From Rubrivivax sp. (lineage in GTDB: Bacteria; Pseudomonadota; Gammaproteobacteria; Burkholderiales; Burkholderiaceae_C), in contig JAEUPF010000072.1 of assembly GCA_016790425.1 (NCBI GenBank), forward strand, positions 1 through 64,000: a stretch of DNA of 64,000 nt, written 5' to 3'. Below are positions 24,740 through 36,829 of this stretch, piece by piece. Each line of letters starts with the position of its first letter. Position 1 is the stretch's first letter. The notes below the pieces were generated by a model, which searched no databases, was not told where the DNA came from, and was given only the letters and a program-made list of their open reading frames with translations. A program made the position numbers and the translations under genes.

Positions 24740-26584
24740 ATGAAACCGGCATCCTCCCGCCCCGCGGCACCCGACGACCAGGAAGCCGCCGCCGAATCGC
24801 GCAGCGGCCACAACTTCCTGCGCGCCATCATCGAGCGCGACCTCGCGGCCGGCACCTACGACAGCCGCCCCTTCGGCGGCAGCCCCGGGGACGCCGCGCA
24901 CCACGCCGCCGGCGCGCCCGACCCGGCGCGCATCCGCACGCGGTTTCCGCCCGAGCCCAACGGCTACCTGCACGTGGGGCACGCCAAGAGCATCTGCCTG
25001 AACTTCGGCCTCGCGCGCGACTACGGCGGCGTGTGCCACCTGCGCTTCGACGACACCAACCCCGAGAAGGAAGAGCAGGAGTACGTCGACGCCATCATCG
25101 AGGCGGTGCACTGGCTCGGCTTCGACTGGGAGACGGAGGGCGCGCCAGGCAGGACGTCGCACCTGTACTTCGCCAGCGACTACTTCGACTTCATGTACCG
25201 CGCCGCCGAGGCGCTGGTCGAGGCGGGGCTCGCCTACGTCGATGAGCAGAGCGCCGAGGAGATGCGTGCCAACCGCGGCGACTTCACCACGCCGGGCACC
25301 GCGAGCCCGTTCCGCAGCCGCCCGCCCGAGCAGAACCTGGCGCGCCTGCGCGAAATGCGCGATGGCAAGCACGCCGACGGCGCGATGGTGCTGCGCGCCA
25401 AGATCGACCTCGCCAGCCCCAACATCAACCTGCGCGACCCGACGCTGTACCGCATCCGCCGCGCCACCCACCACAACACGGGCGACCGCTGGTGCATCTA
25501 CCCGATGTACACGTATGCCCACCCGATCGAGGACGCGCTGGAGCGCATCACGCACAGCATCTGCACGCTGGAGTTCGAGGACCAGCGCCCGTTCTACGAC
25601 TGGCTGCTGGAACATCTGGCCGACCTCGGGCTGCTGGCACGCCCGCTGCCGAAGCAGTACGAGTTCGGGCGCCTGAACCTCTCCTACGTCATCACCAGTA
25701 AGCGCAAGCTGCGCGCGCTGGTGGAAGAGAAGGTCGTCGCAGGCTGGGACGACCCGCGCATGCCCACCGTCTTCGGCATGCGCCGGCGCGGCTACACGGC
25801 AGCGAGCATCCGCGCGATGGCCGACGCCAGCGGTGCCAGCAAGACCAACATCTGGCTCGACTACTCGGTGCTCGACGGCTGCCTGCGCGCCGACCTCGAG
25901 GGCCAGGCGCCGCGCGCGATGGCGGTGCTCGACCCGCTGCCACTGGTCCTCACCAACTGGGCGGCGGTGTTCGGCAGCGCCGGGCACATCGAGCCGTGCC
26001 AGGCGCCGGCGCACCCGCAGCGCCCGGAGCTCGGCGTGCGCCGCTTCGGCCTCGGGCCGCAGCTGTGGATCGAACGCGACGACTTCGCCGAGACGCCGCC
26101 GAAGGGCTTCTTCCGCCTCTTCCCCGGCAACCGCGTGCGGCTGAAGTACGGCTTCGTCGTGCAATGCAGCGGCTGCGAGAAGGACGCCGGCGGCCGCATC
26201 ACGCGCGTGCTGGCCACCGTGGTGCCCGACACCAAGAGCGGCACGCCCGGTGCCGACGCGGTGAAGGTCAAGGGCACCATCACCTGGGTCGGCAGGCACG
26301 ACGCATTGCCGGCGCGCGTGAACCTGTACGACCGCCTCTTCATGGAGGCGCAGCCCGAAGCCGGCGGCCGCGACTTCCGCCAGGCCCTGAACCCGGCCAG
26401 CCTCGTCGTCGTGCAAGGCTGGCTGGAGCCGGGCCTGGCCAGTGCCGTTCGCGAGCAGCGCTTCCAGTTCGAGCGCCACGGCTACTTCGTGGCCGACCGC
26501 GTGCTGCATGACGCCCAGGCGCCGGTGTTCAACCGCATCACCCCGTTGAAGGACAGCTGGGCCCACGGCGGCGGCGCCGCCTGA
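24740..26584 (+). CDS. glnS: Glutaminyl-tRNA synthetase
   Basis: This 614-residue class I synthetase attaches glutamine to tRNA-Gln. FPPEPNGYLHVGHAKS holds the HIGH-type motif, and VITSKRKL corresponds to the KMSKS loop. RFDDTNPEKEEQEYVD, THHNTGDRWCIYPMYTYAHP and the C-terminal anticodon-binding beta barrels are all present. An N-terminal extension of about 40 residues precedes the catalytic core. It is monocistronic, between the pigment locus and a DUF3016 gene. The length exceeds E. coli GlnS (554), mainly through the N terminus and small loops. Confidence 0.97.
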   Translation: MKPASSRPAAPDDQEAAAESRSGHNFLRAIIERDLAAGTYDSRPFGGSPGDAAHHAAGAPDPARIRTRFPPEPNGYLHVGHAKSICLNFGLARDYGGVCHLRFDDTNPEKEEQEYVDAIIEAVHWLGFDWETEGAPGRTSHLYFASDYFDFMYRAAEALVEAGLAYVDEQSAEEMRANRGDFTTPGTASPFRSRPPEQNLARLREMRDGKHADGAMVLRAKIDLASPNINLRDPTLYRIRRATHHNTGDRWCIYPMYTYAHPIEDALERITHSICTLEFEDQRPFYDWLLEHLADLGLLARPLPKQYEFGRLNLSYVITSKRKLRALVEEKVVAGWDDPRMPTVFGMRRRGYTAASIRAMADASGASKTNIWLDYSVLDGCLRADLEGQAPRAMAVLDPLPLVLTNWAAVFGSAGHIEPCQAPAHPQRPELGVRRFGLGPQLWIERDDFAETPPKGFFRLFPGNRVRLKYGFVVQCSGCEKDAGGRITRVLATVVPDTKSGTPGADAVKVKGTITWVGRHDALPARVNLYDRLFMEAQPEAGGRDFRQALNPASLVVVQGWLEPGLASAVREQRFQFERHGYFVADRVLHDAQAPVFNRITPLKDSWAHGGGAA

Positions 26585-26613
26585 GGCGCGCCAGTGTGGC
26601 GCCTGGCGCCTAG

Positions 26614-26633
26614 CGCCTCAGGCGCGTGAGGCG
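26614..26633 (+). terminator. Candidate glnS terminator hairpin
   Basis: Perfect 7-bp arms (CGCCTCA and its complement) enclose a 6-nt loop 30 bp after glnS, in a cluster of GGCGCCT-type palindromes (26596-26655). There is no T tract. Confidence 0.4.
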
Positions 26634-26838
26634 GCGCCTGAGGCGTCCCGGGCGCCTGGGGCGGCCGACCGGGGCTGAACTCGCAGCGGGCCGCGGCAGC
26701 GCGACACCTATCTTTGCAGAGGGAGGGTGCGCCACGGGCGGCGCCAGCGGCGTAGAGTTTCGCCCGGGCGTTGCCGGGAGCGGCGAACAACAGCCGCGAA
26801 CGGCCGCCGCCAGCCACAGCCGCCAAGGAGGTGTCCCC

Positions 26839-27351
26839 ATGTCGCACGCCATCCGCAGCATGCTCCTCGCCACCGCCCTCGCCTTGCTTTCGGCCGCAGC
26901 GCTGGTGGCCCTGGCAAAGCCGGCGCGCGCTGCCGGCACCGCCGAGGTCCGCTTCGTCGAGCCGGAGAAGTTCACCGACGCCGGCCGCACTTCGCACGAG
27001 CGCGAGCGCGCGCTCGCCGCGCTGGCCGGGCACGTGCAGCAACTCGCGCAGCGCCTGCCCGAGGGGCAGCGCCTGCGCGTGCAGTTCACCGACGTCGACC
27101 TCGCGGGCAGCGAACGCATGCGCGGCGCCACCGAACTGCGCGTGCTGCGCGGCGGCGCCGACTGGCCGAAGCTGGCGCTGCGCTGGACGCTCGAGCAAGG
27201 CGGCAGCGCCGTCAAGAGCGGCGAGCAACGGCTCAGCGACCTCGGCTACCTCTTCGGCAGCCGGCCGGCCACGCCGGCCGAGGGCGACCTGCCCTACGAG
27301 AAGCGGCTCCTGAACGACTGGTTCGCGCGCCAGTTCGAGGGCGCCCGCTAG
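26839..27351 (+). CDS. DUF3016 secreted protein
   Basis: This 170-residue protein has a Sec signal peptide (SMLLATALALLSAAALVALA, cleavage near ARA-AG at residue 32). The mature domain begins TAEVRFVEPEKFTDAG, the usual opening of DUF3016 proteins, and continues with LRVQFTDVDLAG and a C-terminal DWFARQF. It is preceded by a perfect AAGGAGG Shine-Dalgarno (26825-26831), the strongest in the window, implying high translation. It is probably periplasmic; no function is known for the family. Confidence 0.85.
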   Translation: MSHAIRSMLLATALALLSAAALVALAKPARAAGTAEVRFVEPEKFTDAGRTSHERERALAALAGHVQQLAQRLPEGQRLRVQFTDVDLAGSERMRGATELRVLRGGADWPKLALRWTLEQGGSAVKSGEQRLSDLGYLFGSRPATPAEGDLPYEKRLLNDWFARQFEGAR

Positions 27352-27361
27352 GCCTGGAAGC

Positions 27362-27910
27362 TCACGGACGCCAGGCCGAGAAGACGAAGTCGTTGTCCTT
27401 CTTCGCCTGGTGGCACTGGAAGCAGGCCGTGGCGGCCTTGGCGCCCACCGCGCGTTCGGTCTTCGAGTCGCCCTTGAAGCCTTCATAGCCCCAGCCGCCG
27501 GTGGCGGCGTAGCGGCGAGCGTCCTTGACCATCACGCCCACGACCTTGCGCGAGCCTTCCTGCACGGCGTTGTCGGCAGTCTTCGCCTCGAGCAGATCGA
27601 ACACGATCACCGAGCCGTCGGCGAACTTGCCGCCGGCCTTGTAGCCGGCCAGCGCCTTGCCGTTGGCGTAGAGGTGGTGGATTCCGCCGAAGGCTTCGGC
27701 CAGCGGGTGGCCCGGCTGGATCACCATGCTCTTCACGTGCGTCCACTGGCGGTAGCCCTCGGGGTAGGCCACCGGCGGCGGATCGGCCGCTGTCGCCGTG
27801 CCGGCAGCCAGAGCCGCGGTCGCGGCTGCCACTGCAACGATCGCCGCGCCCACCGCCGCGCGGCCCGCGGCGATGCGATGCGTTGCCACCTTCGAAGTCC
27901 CGTTGCCCAT
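27362..27910 (-). CDS. Cytochrome P460 family protein
   Basis: This 182-residue exported protein has an Ala-rich signal peptide (first 42 residues), then YPEGYRQWTHVKSMVI, a hallmark of the cytochrome P460 fold. A single c-type heme motif CFQCH lies near the C terminus, followed by KKDNDFVFSAW. Family members are periplasmic heme proteins linked to oxidation of hydroxylamine or NO. A GGAG Shine-Dalgarno precedes the ATG at 27910. It is divergent from the HxlR-type regulator, 117 bp apart. The substrate here is unknown. Confidence 0.85.
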   Translation of the reverse strand: MGNGTSKVATHRIAAGRAAVGAAIVAVAAATAALAAGTATAADPPPVAYPEGYRQWTHVKSMVIQPGHPLAEAFGGIHHLYANGKALAGYKAGGKFADGSVIVFDLLEAKTADNAVQEGSRKVVGVMVKDARRYAATGGWGYEGFKGDSKTERAVGAKAATACFQCHQAKKDNDFVFSAWRP

Positions 27911-28027
27911 CGTCACTCCTAGAATCCGTTCACCTTGCCGGAAGCGGCGGCGCGCATTGCAGCATCGGCTTTCGGCGCTGAACAGCAGGCACCCGGCGGT
28001 GCCCCGGGCACGAAACGGTGTCCATCG

Positions 28028-28450
28028 ATGAAGAGCGTGGCCTCCTCCCAACACAGCGATGTCGAAGCGGTCGCCGCTGCCGGCGACAGCCACGCTGCGG
28101 CCGCTGAACGCCCGGCGGTGGCGCGCATGGTCGAAGACATCGTCGGCTGCAAGTGGTCGCTGGCGGTGTTGGGGGCGGTGCGCCGCGGCATCCACCGGCC
28201 CGGTGCGCTCGAACACGCCATCGAGGGCCTGTCGAAGAAGGTGCTCAACGAGCGCCTGGCCAAGCTCGTGCGCTTCGGCATCCTCGACAAGCACAGCTTC
28301 GCCGAACTGCCGCCGCGCGTGGAGTACCGGCTGACCGGCTTCGGCGCGAAGTTCTGCGCGCTGCTGGACGGCATCGACGCGCTGCAGCGCGAACTGGGCG
28401 CGCCCCGCACCGAGGGCGGCCGCGCCGGCCCGCTAGCATCGCGGGCATGA
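28028..28450 (+). CDS. HxlR-family transcriptional regulator
   Basis: This 140-residue winged-helix protein has CKWSLAVLGAVRRGIHRPGALE, then GLSKKVLNERLAKLVRFGIL and VEYRLTGFG, the HxlR pattern. The Cys in the first motif is the residue used for redox or electrophile sensing in several HxlR proteins. The ATG at 28028 is preferred to an upstream frame. It is divergent from the cytochrome P460 gene, which it may control, and overlaps the FKBP start by ATGA. Confidence 0.88.
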   Translation: MKSVASSQHSDVEAVAAAGDSHAAAAERPAVARMVEDIVGCKWSLAVLGAVRRGIHRPGALEHAIEGLSKKVLNERLAKLVRFGILDKHSFAELPPRVEYRLTGFGAKFCALLDGIDALQRELGAPRTEGGRAGPLASRA

Positions 28451-28947
28451 AGACACCCGCCTCGTCGTTCTTCCTTCGCCTCCTGTGCCTGCTGCGCCGG
28501 GGCCTCGTGCCCTGCGCGGTCATGCTCGCCTCGCTCGGCAACGCATTCGCGCAGCAAGCCGCGGCCGGCGATCCGCTCGCCGCAGCGGCCGCCGAGAAGG
28601 GTGCCGTCGTCACCCAAAGCGGCCTCGTCTACCGGGCGCTGAAGGAAGGCCGCGGCGAAAGCCCCGGCGCCACCGATACCGTGCGCGTGCACTACCGCGG
28701 CCGCTTCCCCGACGGGCGCGAGTTCGACAGCTCCTACTCGCGCGGAGAGCCGGCCAGCTTCCCGCTGAACCGCGTCATCCGCTGCTGGACCGAGGGCGTG
28801 CAGCGGATGAAGGTCGGCGGCCAGGCCAAGCTGACCTGCCCCGCGGCCATCGCCTACGGCGAGCGCGGCGCCGGCGGCGTCATCCCGCCGAACGCCGTCC
28901 TGCAGTTCGAAGTGGAACTGCTGGGCGTGAGCAAGGTCGGCTCCTGA
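28447..28947 (+). CDS. FKBP-type peptidyl-prolyl isomerase, exported
   Basis: This 166-residue protein has a signal peptide (LLRRGLVPCAVMLASLGNAFA, cleavage near residue 36) and one FKBP domain: DTVRVHYRGRFPDGREFDSS, then GVQRMKVGGQAKLTCP and IPPNAVLQFEVELL. It would catalyse proline isomerisation in periplasmic proteins. The start overlaps the HxlR stop. TAGCAT lies 7 nt before the ATG and could be a -10 element for a nearly leaderless transcript. Confidence 0.92.
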   Translation: MKTPASSFFLRLLCLLRRGLVPCAVMLASLGNAFAQQAAAGDPLAAAAAEKGAVVTQSGLVYRALKEGRGESPGATDTVRVHYRGRFPDGREFDSSYSRGEPASFPLNRVIRCWTEGVQRMKVGGQAKLTCPAAIAYGERGAGGVIPPNAVLQFEVELLGVSKVGS

Positions 28948-29019
28948 GCGGCCGCGGCTGCGGCTGCGCGGAGGGCCGCCGCGGCAGGCGTTGACGCGCC
29001 CGCGCCCAGCGCACTGCGT

Positions 29020-29946
29020 TCACGCTGAAGCCGCGCGTCGCCGCGCCAGCAGCCGCTGCACCGGCAGCCACAGCATCAGCAACACCGCGCCCGCCACCAT
29101 GCCGAACAAGCCCTCGGCCAGCGCCGTTGCCAGCGTGCCGGCAAGGCCGGCGAGGTTCGCGGTCAAGCGTTCGATGAGGTGCGCCGCCGGCGCCACGCCA
29201 TGCGTGAGGATGTTGCCGCCGACGAGGAACATCGCCGCCGTGCCGGCGACCGACAGCGCCTTCATCAGCCAGGGCGCGGCGCGCACGATCCCCCGGCCCA
29301 GCGCCCGCGCCGCCGCGTTGGCCCGCCGCGCCAGCCACAGGCCGGCGTCGTCGAGCTTGACGATGCCCGCCACGAGGCCGTAGACGCCGGCGGTCATCAA
29401 CACCGCGATGGCCACCAGCACGCCCACGCGCGTGGCCAGCGGCTCCTGGGCGACGGTGCCGAGCGCGATGACGATGATCTCGGCCGACAGCACGAAGTCG
29501 GTGCGCACGGCGCCCCTGATCTTCTCGCGCTCCAGCGCCATCACATCGGTCTTCGGGTCTTCGAGCGCATGCTTCAGTTCCGCCCGCTGCGCGTCGTCCT
29601 CGGCGCGGCTGTGCAGCAGGCGGTGCGCCAGCTTCTCGACGCCTTCGAAGCACAGAAAGGCGCCGCCCAGCATCAGCAGCGGCACCACGAGCGCCGGGGC
29701 GAAGGCACTGATCGCCAGCGCCGCCGGCACGAGGACGGCCTTGTTGACGAGCGATCCCCTGGCCACCGCCCACACCACGGGCAGTTCGCGCGCGCCGGCG
29801 ACGCCGGTGACCTGCTGGGCGTTGAGCGCCAGGTCGTCGCCGAGGACGCCGGCGGTCTTCTTGGCCGCCACCTTGCTGAGCAGGGCCACGTCATCGAGGA
29901 TGGTGGCGATGTCGTCGATCAGCGCGAGGAGGTTGCCGGCAGCCAT
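29020..29946 (-). CDS. DUF808 (YedI-like) inner-membrane protein
   Basis: This 308-residue membrane protein begins MAAGNLLALIDDIATILDDV, the DUF808 signature, followed by KKTAGVLGDDLALNAQQV. It has about six transmembrane helices, including AFAPALVVPLLMLGGAFLCF and IIVIALGTVAQEP. E. coli YedI is the nearest known relative, of unknown function. It stands alone on the minus strand, convergent with the FKBP gene. Confidence 0.9.
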   Translation of the reverse strand: MAAGNLLALIDDIATILDDVALLSKVAAKKTAGVLGDDLALNAQQVTGVAGARELPVVWAVARGSLVNKAVLVPAALAISAFAPALVVPLLMLGGAFLCFEGVEKLAHRLLHSRAEDDAQRAELKHALEDPKTDVMALEREKIRGAVRTDFVLSAEIIVIALGTVAQEPLATRVGVLVAIAVLMTAGVYGLVAGIVKLDDAGLWLARRANAAARALGRGIVRAAPWLMKALSVAGTAAMFLVGGNILTHGVAPAAHLIERLTANLAGLAGTLATALAEGLFGMVAGAVLLMLWLPVQRLLARRRAASA

Positions 29947-30013
29947 GGCCGGCGATTGTCGTTGTGCGCCCGGCTCTGCGCGGGCGACAGGGCGGCTGCG
30001 AGCAGCCCCGGGC

Positions 30014-30223
30014 TCAATCGTCGGTGCGCATCACCGCCGGCGTGGCGAACTCGTGCCCGACGACGACGCGGGCGTAGAAGTAGTTGCGGCGCGCGCGCTC
30101 GGACAGTTCGTCCAGCGTCACCTGGCCGTGCTCGTCGCACGGGAAGGCGAGGCCGCGGCCGGGGTCGAACAGCGACTCGAAGCGGAGCACGAATCGCGAG
30201 GCGTCGGTGGCGATGGCGTTCAT
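30014..30223 (-). CDS. Small conserved hypothetical protein (69 aa)
   Basis: This 69-residue acidic protein contains ATDASRFVLRFESLFDPGRG, then AFPCDEHGQVTLDELSERAR and YFYARVVVGHEF. Its composition is protein-like rather than the Arg/Ala-rich pattern of spurious frames here. It lies 67 bp beyond the start of the DUF808 gene on the same strand. No domain is recognised; it looks like a small conserved Burkholderiales protein. Confidence 0.6.
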   Translation of the reverse strand: MNAIATDASRFVLRFESLFDPGRGLAFPCDEHGQVTLDELSERARRNYFYARVVVGHEFATPAVMRTDD

Positions 30224-30413
30224 GGCGGTCGTTGCGGGTGGCGCTCGATGCTTGACGTGAAGGCTAGGTCGGCATCGGCAGCGCGCCCATGACACCAAAG
30301 GGGCAAATCGCGTCGGGCCTTTGGTGGAGTCTGCGTCGGAATCCGCCTGACACGAGAGGGGGCCCTCCAGCGCGGGGAACGGGCGAGCGCAGTGCCGCCG
30401 CGGCGCCAATGCG

Positions 30414-31694
30414 ATGATCCCGGCGGCCATGCGTGAACATTTCCTCCTCGACTCCGCCGTCACCTTCCTCAACCACGGATCGTTCGGCGCCACGCCGCGC
30501 GAGGTGCTCGAGGCGCAGCAGCGCTGGCAGCTCGAGATGGAGCGCAACCCGGTGGCATTTCTCGGCCGCGCCTCGGCGGCGCTGCTGCGCGAGGCGCGCG
30601 GGCGGCTCGCCGCGTTCGTCGGCGCCGACGCGGAGGATCTGGTCTTCGTGCCCAACGCGACCACGGGCGTCAACACGGTGGCGCGCTCGTTGGCGCTGGC
30701 GCCGGGCGACGAGGTGCTCACCACCGATCACGAGTACGGCGCCTGCATCGCCGCCTGGCGCCGCCGCTGCGCCGAGACGGGCGCGGTGCTGCGCATCGTG
30801 CAGGTTCCGCTGCCGTTCGAGCCGGCAGCGTTCGTCGAGCGCCTGATGGCGGCGGCCACCCCGCGCACGCGGCTCGTCTTCGCCAGCCACATCGCCTCGA
30901 CCACGGCACTGGTCTTTCCGGTGCAGGCGCTGTGCGAGGCGGCGCGCCGGCGCGGCATTGCCACGCTGGTCGACGGCGCGCACGCGCCGGGGCAGGTGTC
31001 GCTGGACCTCGGGCGCCTGGGCGCCGACTTCTACACCGGCAACTGCCACAAGTGGATGTGCGCGCCCAAGGGCAGCGGCTTCCTGCACGTGCGGCCCGCG
31101 GGGCGCCTCGGCCCGGCCCTGCTCGAAGCGCCGGTGGTGAGCTGGGGCTACGTGGCCGAGGCGCTCGCGGCCGCGGACAGCGATGGCGCCACCGGCGAGG
31201 ACACGGGCCATGACACCGGCGCCGGCGGCGGCGGTGCGCGCCAGGCCGAAGGGACCGGCCACACCGGCTTCGACGCCTACACCGGCCGCAGCGCGCTGGA
31301 GCGGCGGCTGCAATGGCAAGGCACGCGCGACCTCTCGGCCTTCCTCGCCGTGCCGGCGGCGATCGAGTTCATGGCCCGGCACGACTGGCCGGCCCTGCGC
31401 CGGCTCTGCCACGAGATGGCCCTGGAGCTGCAGCGCGAGGTGCTGGCGCGCAACGGCCTGGTGCCCATCGCGCCCAGCGACGCGCTGGCGCAGATGGTGC
31501 CGATCCCCGTGCGGGTGAGCCCGCAAGGCGGCGCGGCCGAGGCACTGCGGCGCTGGCTCTTCGACGAACGGCGCATCGAAGTGCCGGTGACGCTGCACGC
31601 CGGCCGCGTGTTCGTGCGCGTCTCGGTGCAGGCGTACAACACGCCTGCCGACCTGGTGCAGCTGCGCGACGCGCTGGCCGACGTCGGCGTCTGA
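30414..31694 (+). CDS. Class V aminotransferase (isopenicillin N epimerase-like)
   Basis: This 426-residue PLP enzyme begins [19 protein letters not shown], the opening of the CefD-like branch of fold-type I class V aminotransferases. [28 protein letters not shown] and [11 protein letters not shown] (PLP lysine) are all present. Relatives act as epimerases, desulfurases or lyases on amino-acid substrates, so the reaction is open. A Gly/Asp/Thr-rich insert of about 35 residues follows the PLP lysine segment. An ATG at 30429 is an alternative start and fits the family better. Confidence 0.85.
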   Translation: MIPAAMREHFLLDSAVTFLNHGSFGATPREVLEAQQRWQLEMERNPVAFLGRASAALLREARGRLAAFVGADAEDLVFVPNATTGVNTVARSLALAPGDEVLTTDHEYGACIAAWRRRCAETGAVLRIVQVPLPFEPAAFVERLMAAATPRTRLVFASHIASTTALVFPVQALCEAARRRGIATLVDGAHAPGQVSLDLGRLGADFYTGNCHKWMCAPKGSGFLHVRPAGRLGPALLEAPVVSWGYVAEALAAADSDGATGEDTGHDTGAGGGGARQAEGTGHTGFDAYTGRSALERRLQWQGTRDLSAFLAVPAAIEFMARHDWPALRRLCHEMALELQREVLARNGLVPIAPSDALAQMVPIPVRVSPQGGAAEALRRWLFDERRIEVPVTLHAGRVFVRVSVQAYNTPADLVQLRDALADVGV

Positions 31695-31747
31695 CGGCGG
31701 CCGGACGCGTTACGCCCCCGGGCCGGGCGCGACGCGAACGCCGCCGG

Positions 31748-34093
<2,346 letters not shown>

Positions 34094-34180
34094 GGCACGG
34101 ATCACGGACCGTGGATTGTCTGCCGGCTGGGGCGGGCGCATCGGGCTCAAGCCCATCGGCCCGGCAGCCGAAACCGCGCC

Positions 34181-34588
34181 ATGGGCATGCTGACCGCTGT
34201 GCTTTCCGTGGCCGGAGTCTTCCTCGTGGTCCTCGTGGCCGTGGCGATGGTTGTCGCCGGCTGGGAGTGGCTGCGCCAGCGCGAGCACCTCGACCGGCTG
34301 CGCCGCGACCGCGCCTGCCAGGCCGCGACGTCGCCGTTGCCGTTGCCGGCCGCTGCGAACCTTCCGGCGAACGCGGGGGCAGGCCGCAGCGGGGCGGCGG
34401 CAGCGGCCGCGGCAGTGCCGCTGACACGCGTGCAGGCTGCGCGCCGCGAGGGCTGGATCGAGACGCGGCCGATGGTGCTGAGCCCGCTGCGGGCAGCCGG
34501 TGACGGTGCGCCGGCCGCGGTGGCTGACGCGACGGTCGCGACCGACGCGACAGTCGCGGTCGGCGAGCCCGACCTCCTGCTGGAATGA
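34181..34588 (+). CDS. Small single-span membrane protein, hypothetical
   Basis: This 135-residue protein has one N-terminal transmembrane helix ([20 protein letters not shown]) followed by [19 protein letters not shown] and an Ala-rich tail. An ATG two codons later (34187) could also be the start. It is divergent from ygiQ, 87 bp apart, and convergent with the ABC transporter. No family is recognised. Confidence 0.5.
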   Translation: MGMLTAVLSVAGVFLVVLVAVAMVVAGWEWLRQREHLDRLRRDRACQAATSPLPLPAAANLPANAGAGRSGAAAAAAAVPLTRVQAARREGWIETRPMVLSPLRAAGDGAPAAVADATVATDATVAVGEPDLLLE

Positions 34589-34610
34589 AGCCGGCTGCCA
34601 CGCCGGCTTC
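34587..34610. terminator. Bidirectional terminator-like hairpin
   Basis: Perfect 9-bp arms (GAAGCCGGC and complement) with a 6-nt loop start at the stop codon of the small membrane protein and sit before the convergent end of the ABC transporter gene. There is no strong T tract on either side. Confidence 0.5.
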
Positions 34611-34643
34611 GATCTCAGGCTTCGATCTCCGCTTCGCTGTCCT

Positions 34644-36539
34644 TCAGTCGCCAGCCTCGAGCGCCGGGCGGCGTGCGCGCCCGGCGGCAGCCACCGGCGC
34701 GGCGTCGTCATCGGTCTCCTCGCCGAGGAAGCCGCCGCTCTGGTGCGCCCACAACCGGGCGTAGATGCCGCCTTGCGCCAGGAGGCTGGCGTGGTCGCCG
34801 GTCTCGACGATCCGGCCCTGGTCCATCACCACCAGCCGGTCCATCGCGGCGATGGTGGACAGGCGGTGCGCGATCGCCACCACCGTCTTGCCTTCCATCA
34901 GCGCGTACAGGCTGCGCTGGATCGCTGCCTCGACTTCGCTGTCGAGCGCGCTCGTCGCTTCGTCCAGCAGCAGGATCGGCGCGTCCTTGAGCATCACGCG
35001 GGCGATGGCGATGCGCTGCCGCTGGCCGCCGGAGAGCTTGACGCCGCGCTCGCCGACATGCGCGTCGTAGGCCTGGCGGCCCTTGGGGTCCGCGAGGCCG
35101 ACGATGAACTCGTGCGCTTCGGCCCGTTCGGCGGCGCCGCGCATCTGCTCCTCGCTGGCCTGCGGGCGGCCGTAGACGATGTTGTCGCGCACCGAGCGAT
35201 GCAGCAGCGACGTGTCCTGCGTCACCATGCCCACGCGGGCGCGCAGGCTCTCCTGCGTGACGGCGGCGATGTCCTGGCCGTCGACGAGGATGCGCCCCTT
35301 GTCGACGTCGTACAGGCGCAGCAGCAGGTTGACGATGGTGCTCTTGCCAGCGCCAGAGCGGCCGACGAGGCCGATCTTCTCGCCCGGGCGGATGGTGAGC
35401 GAGAAGTCCTCGACGACGTTCCTGCGGCCGCCGTAGGCGAAGCTGACGTGCTCGAAGCGCACCTCGCCGCGGCTGACCTTCAGCTCGCCGGCGCCGGCGC
35501 GGTCGACGACGCTCCTCGCCTTGGAAAGCGTGGCCATGCCGTCCTGCACGGTGCCGATGTGCTCGAACAGCGCCGCCATCTCCCACATGATCCAGTGCGA
35601 GATGCCGTTCAGGCGGAACGCCATCGCCGTGGCGGCGGCCACCGCGCCCACCGTCACCGAGCCCTGCGTCCAGCCCCACAGGCACGCGCCGGCCGTGGCC
35701 GCCGCCAGCGCCACCGACAGCGCCTGGATGCAGATCTCGAAGCCGGTGACCATGCGCATCTGCTGGTGCACCGTGACCATGAACTCCTGCATCGCGCCGC
35801 GCGCGAAGGCGGCCTCGCCGTGCCCGTGCGAGAAGAGCTTGACGGTGGCGATGTTGGTGTAGGCGTCGGTGACGCGGCCGGTCATCAGCGAGCGCGCGTC
35901 GGCCTGCGCCTTGGCCACCTTGCCCAGGCGCGGCACGAAGTACCACAGGACCGCCACATACAGCGCCAGCCAGCCGAGGAAGGGCAGCGTCAGCACGAGG
36001 TCGAAGGCGCCGACGATGCCCACCATCGTGACGAAGTAGATGACGACGTAGACGAGGATGTCGGTGACGATGAGCCAGGTGTCGCGCACTGCCAGCGAGG
36101 TCTGCATCACCTTGGTGGCGATGCGGCCGGCGAACTCGTCCTGGTAGAAGCTCATGCTCTGCTCGAGCAGCAGGCGATGGAAGTTCCAGCGCAGCCGCAT
36201 CGGGAAGTTGCCGTAGACGGCCTGGTACTTCAGCAGCGCCTGCATCACCACCAGCGCGATCGAGCCGAGCAGCACGCCGGCCAGCAGCATCAGCGTCGAG
36301 CCTTCGCGCTGCCACAGCTGGCCGGGCTTCACCTGCGCCAGCACATCGACGACGTGCGCCATCATGCTGAACAGCAGCGCCTCGAAGGCGCCGATGCCGG
36401 CGGTGAAGACGGTCACCCAGAAAAGGTACGGCCGCACGCCCGCCGCACAGGCCCACAGGAAGGCGAAGAAGGTCCTCGGCGGCGGCGCGGGCAGGGCATC
36501 CGGGTACGGATGCACGAGGCGTTCGAAACGCTGGAACAT
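34644..36539 (-). CDS. ABC exporter, fused membrane and ATPase domains
   Basis: This 631-residue half-transporter has an N-terminal membrane domain of about six helices (to residue 330) and a C-terminal ATPase with Walker [10 protein letters not shown], signature [14 protein letters not shown], Walker [13 protein letters not shown] and switch His in AIAHRLSTI. It is of the MsbA/multidrug type, exporting a lipid or hydrophobic compound as a homodimer. The start ATG at 36539 lies 116 bp beyond the ubiD terminator hairpin. The substrate cannot be told from sequence. Confidence 0.93.
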   Translation of the reverse strand: MFQRFERLVHPYPDALPAPPPRTFFAFLWACAAGVRPYLFWVTVFTAGIGAFEALLFSMMAHVVDVLAQVKPGQLWQREGSTLMLLAGVLLGSIALVVMQALLKYQAVYGNFPMRLRWNFHRLLLEQSMSFYQDEFAGRIATKVMQTSLAVRDTWLIVTDILVYVVIYFVTMVGIVGAFDLVLTLPFLGWLALYVAVLWYFVPRLGKVAKAQADARSLMTGRVTDAYTNIATVKLFSHGHGEAAFARGAMQEFMVTVHQQMRMVTGFEICIQALSVALAAATAGACLWGWTQGSVTVGAVAAATAMAFRLNGISHWIMWEMAALFEHIGTVQDGMATLSKARSVVDRAGAGELKVSRGEVRFEHVSFAYGGRRNVVEDFSLTIRPGEKIGLVGRSGAGKSTIVNLLLRLYDVDKGRILVDGQDIAAVTQESLRARVGMVTQDTSLLHRSVRDNIVYGRPQASEEQMRGAAERAEAHEFIVGLADPKGRQAYDAHVGERGVKLSGGQRQRIAIARVMLKDAPILLLDEATSALDSEVEAAIQRSLYALMEGKTVVAIAHRLSTIAAMDRLVVMDQGRIVETGDHASLLAQGGIYARLWAHQSGGFLGEETDDDAAPVAAAGRARRPALEAGD

Positions 36540-36654
36540 CGGTCTCCCTCGGCCGCCGGTGGGCGGCACGATCGAACGGCGCGCGCGGCGCTCGTGGCGC
36601 GGCGCGCGCATGCGGATCTGGCTTGACAGGCGGCGACGGGCTATCAAACAGCAA

Positions 36655-36684
36655 CCCCTCCGCACCGTCGCCGGTGGGGAGGGG
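36655..36684 (-). terminator. Strong terminator hairpin after ubiD
   Basis: CCCCTCC and CACCG arms pair with CGGTG and GGAGGGG around a 4-nt TCGC loop, giving 12 paired bases with one G-G mismatch. On the minus strand it lies 145 bp past the ubiD stop and is followed by TTGCTGTTTG, a short T-rich tail. Confidence 0.55.
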
Positions 36685-36829
36685 CGGGCGGCTTGCGCCG
36701 CCGGGTGGGGCTCCGGAGAAAGGAGGTCCGGGGCCCCTGACGCGCGGGAATTGCGCCGTCGGTCTTGCCTGCGAGCAGGCGGTGCAAAGGATAGACCCGC
36801 GCGCGGCGTGGCGCAAGCGGGCGGCTCGC

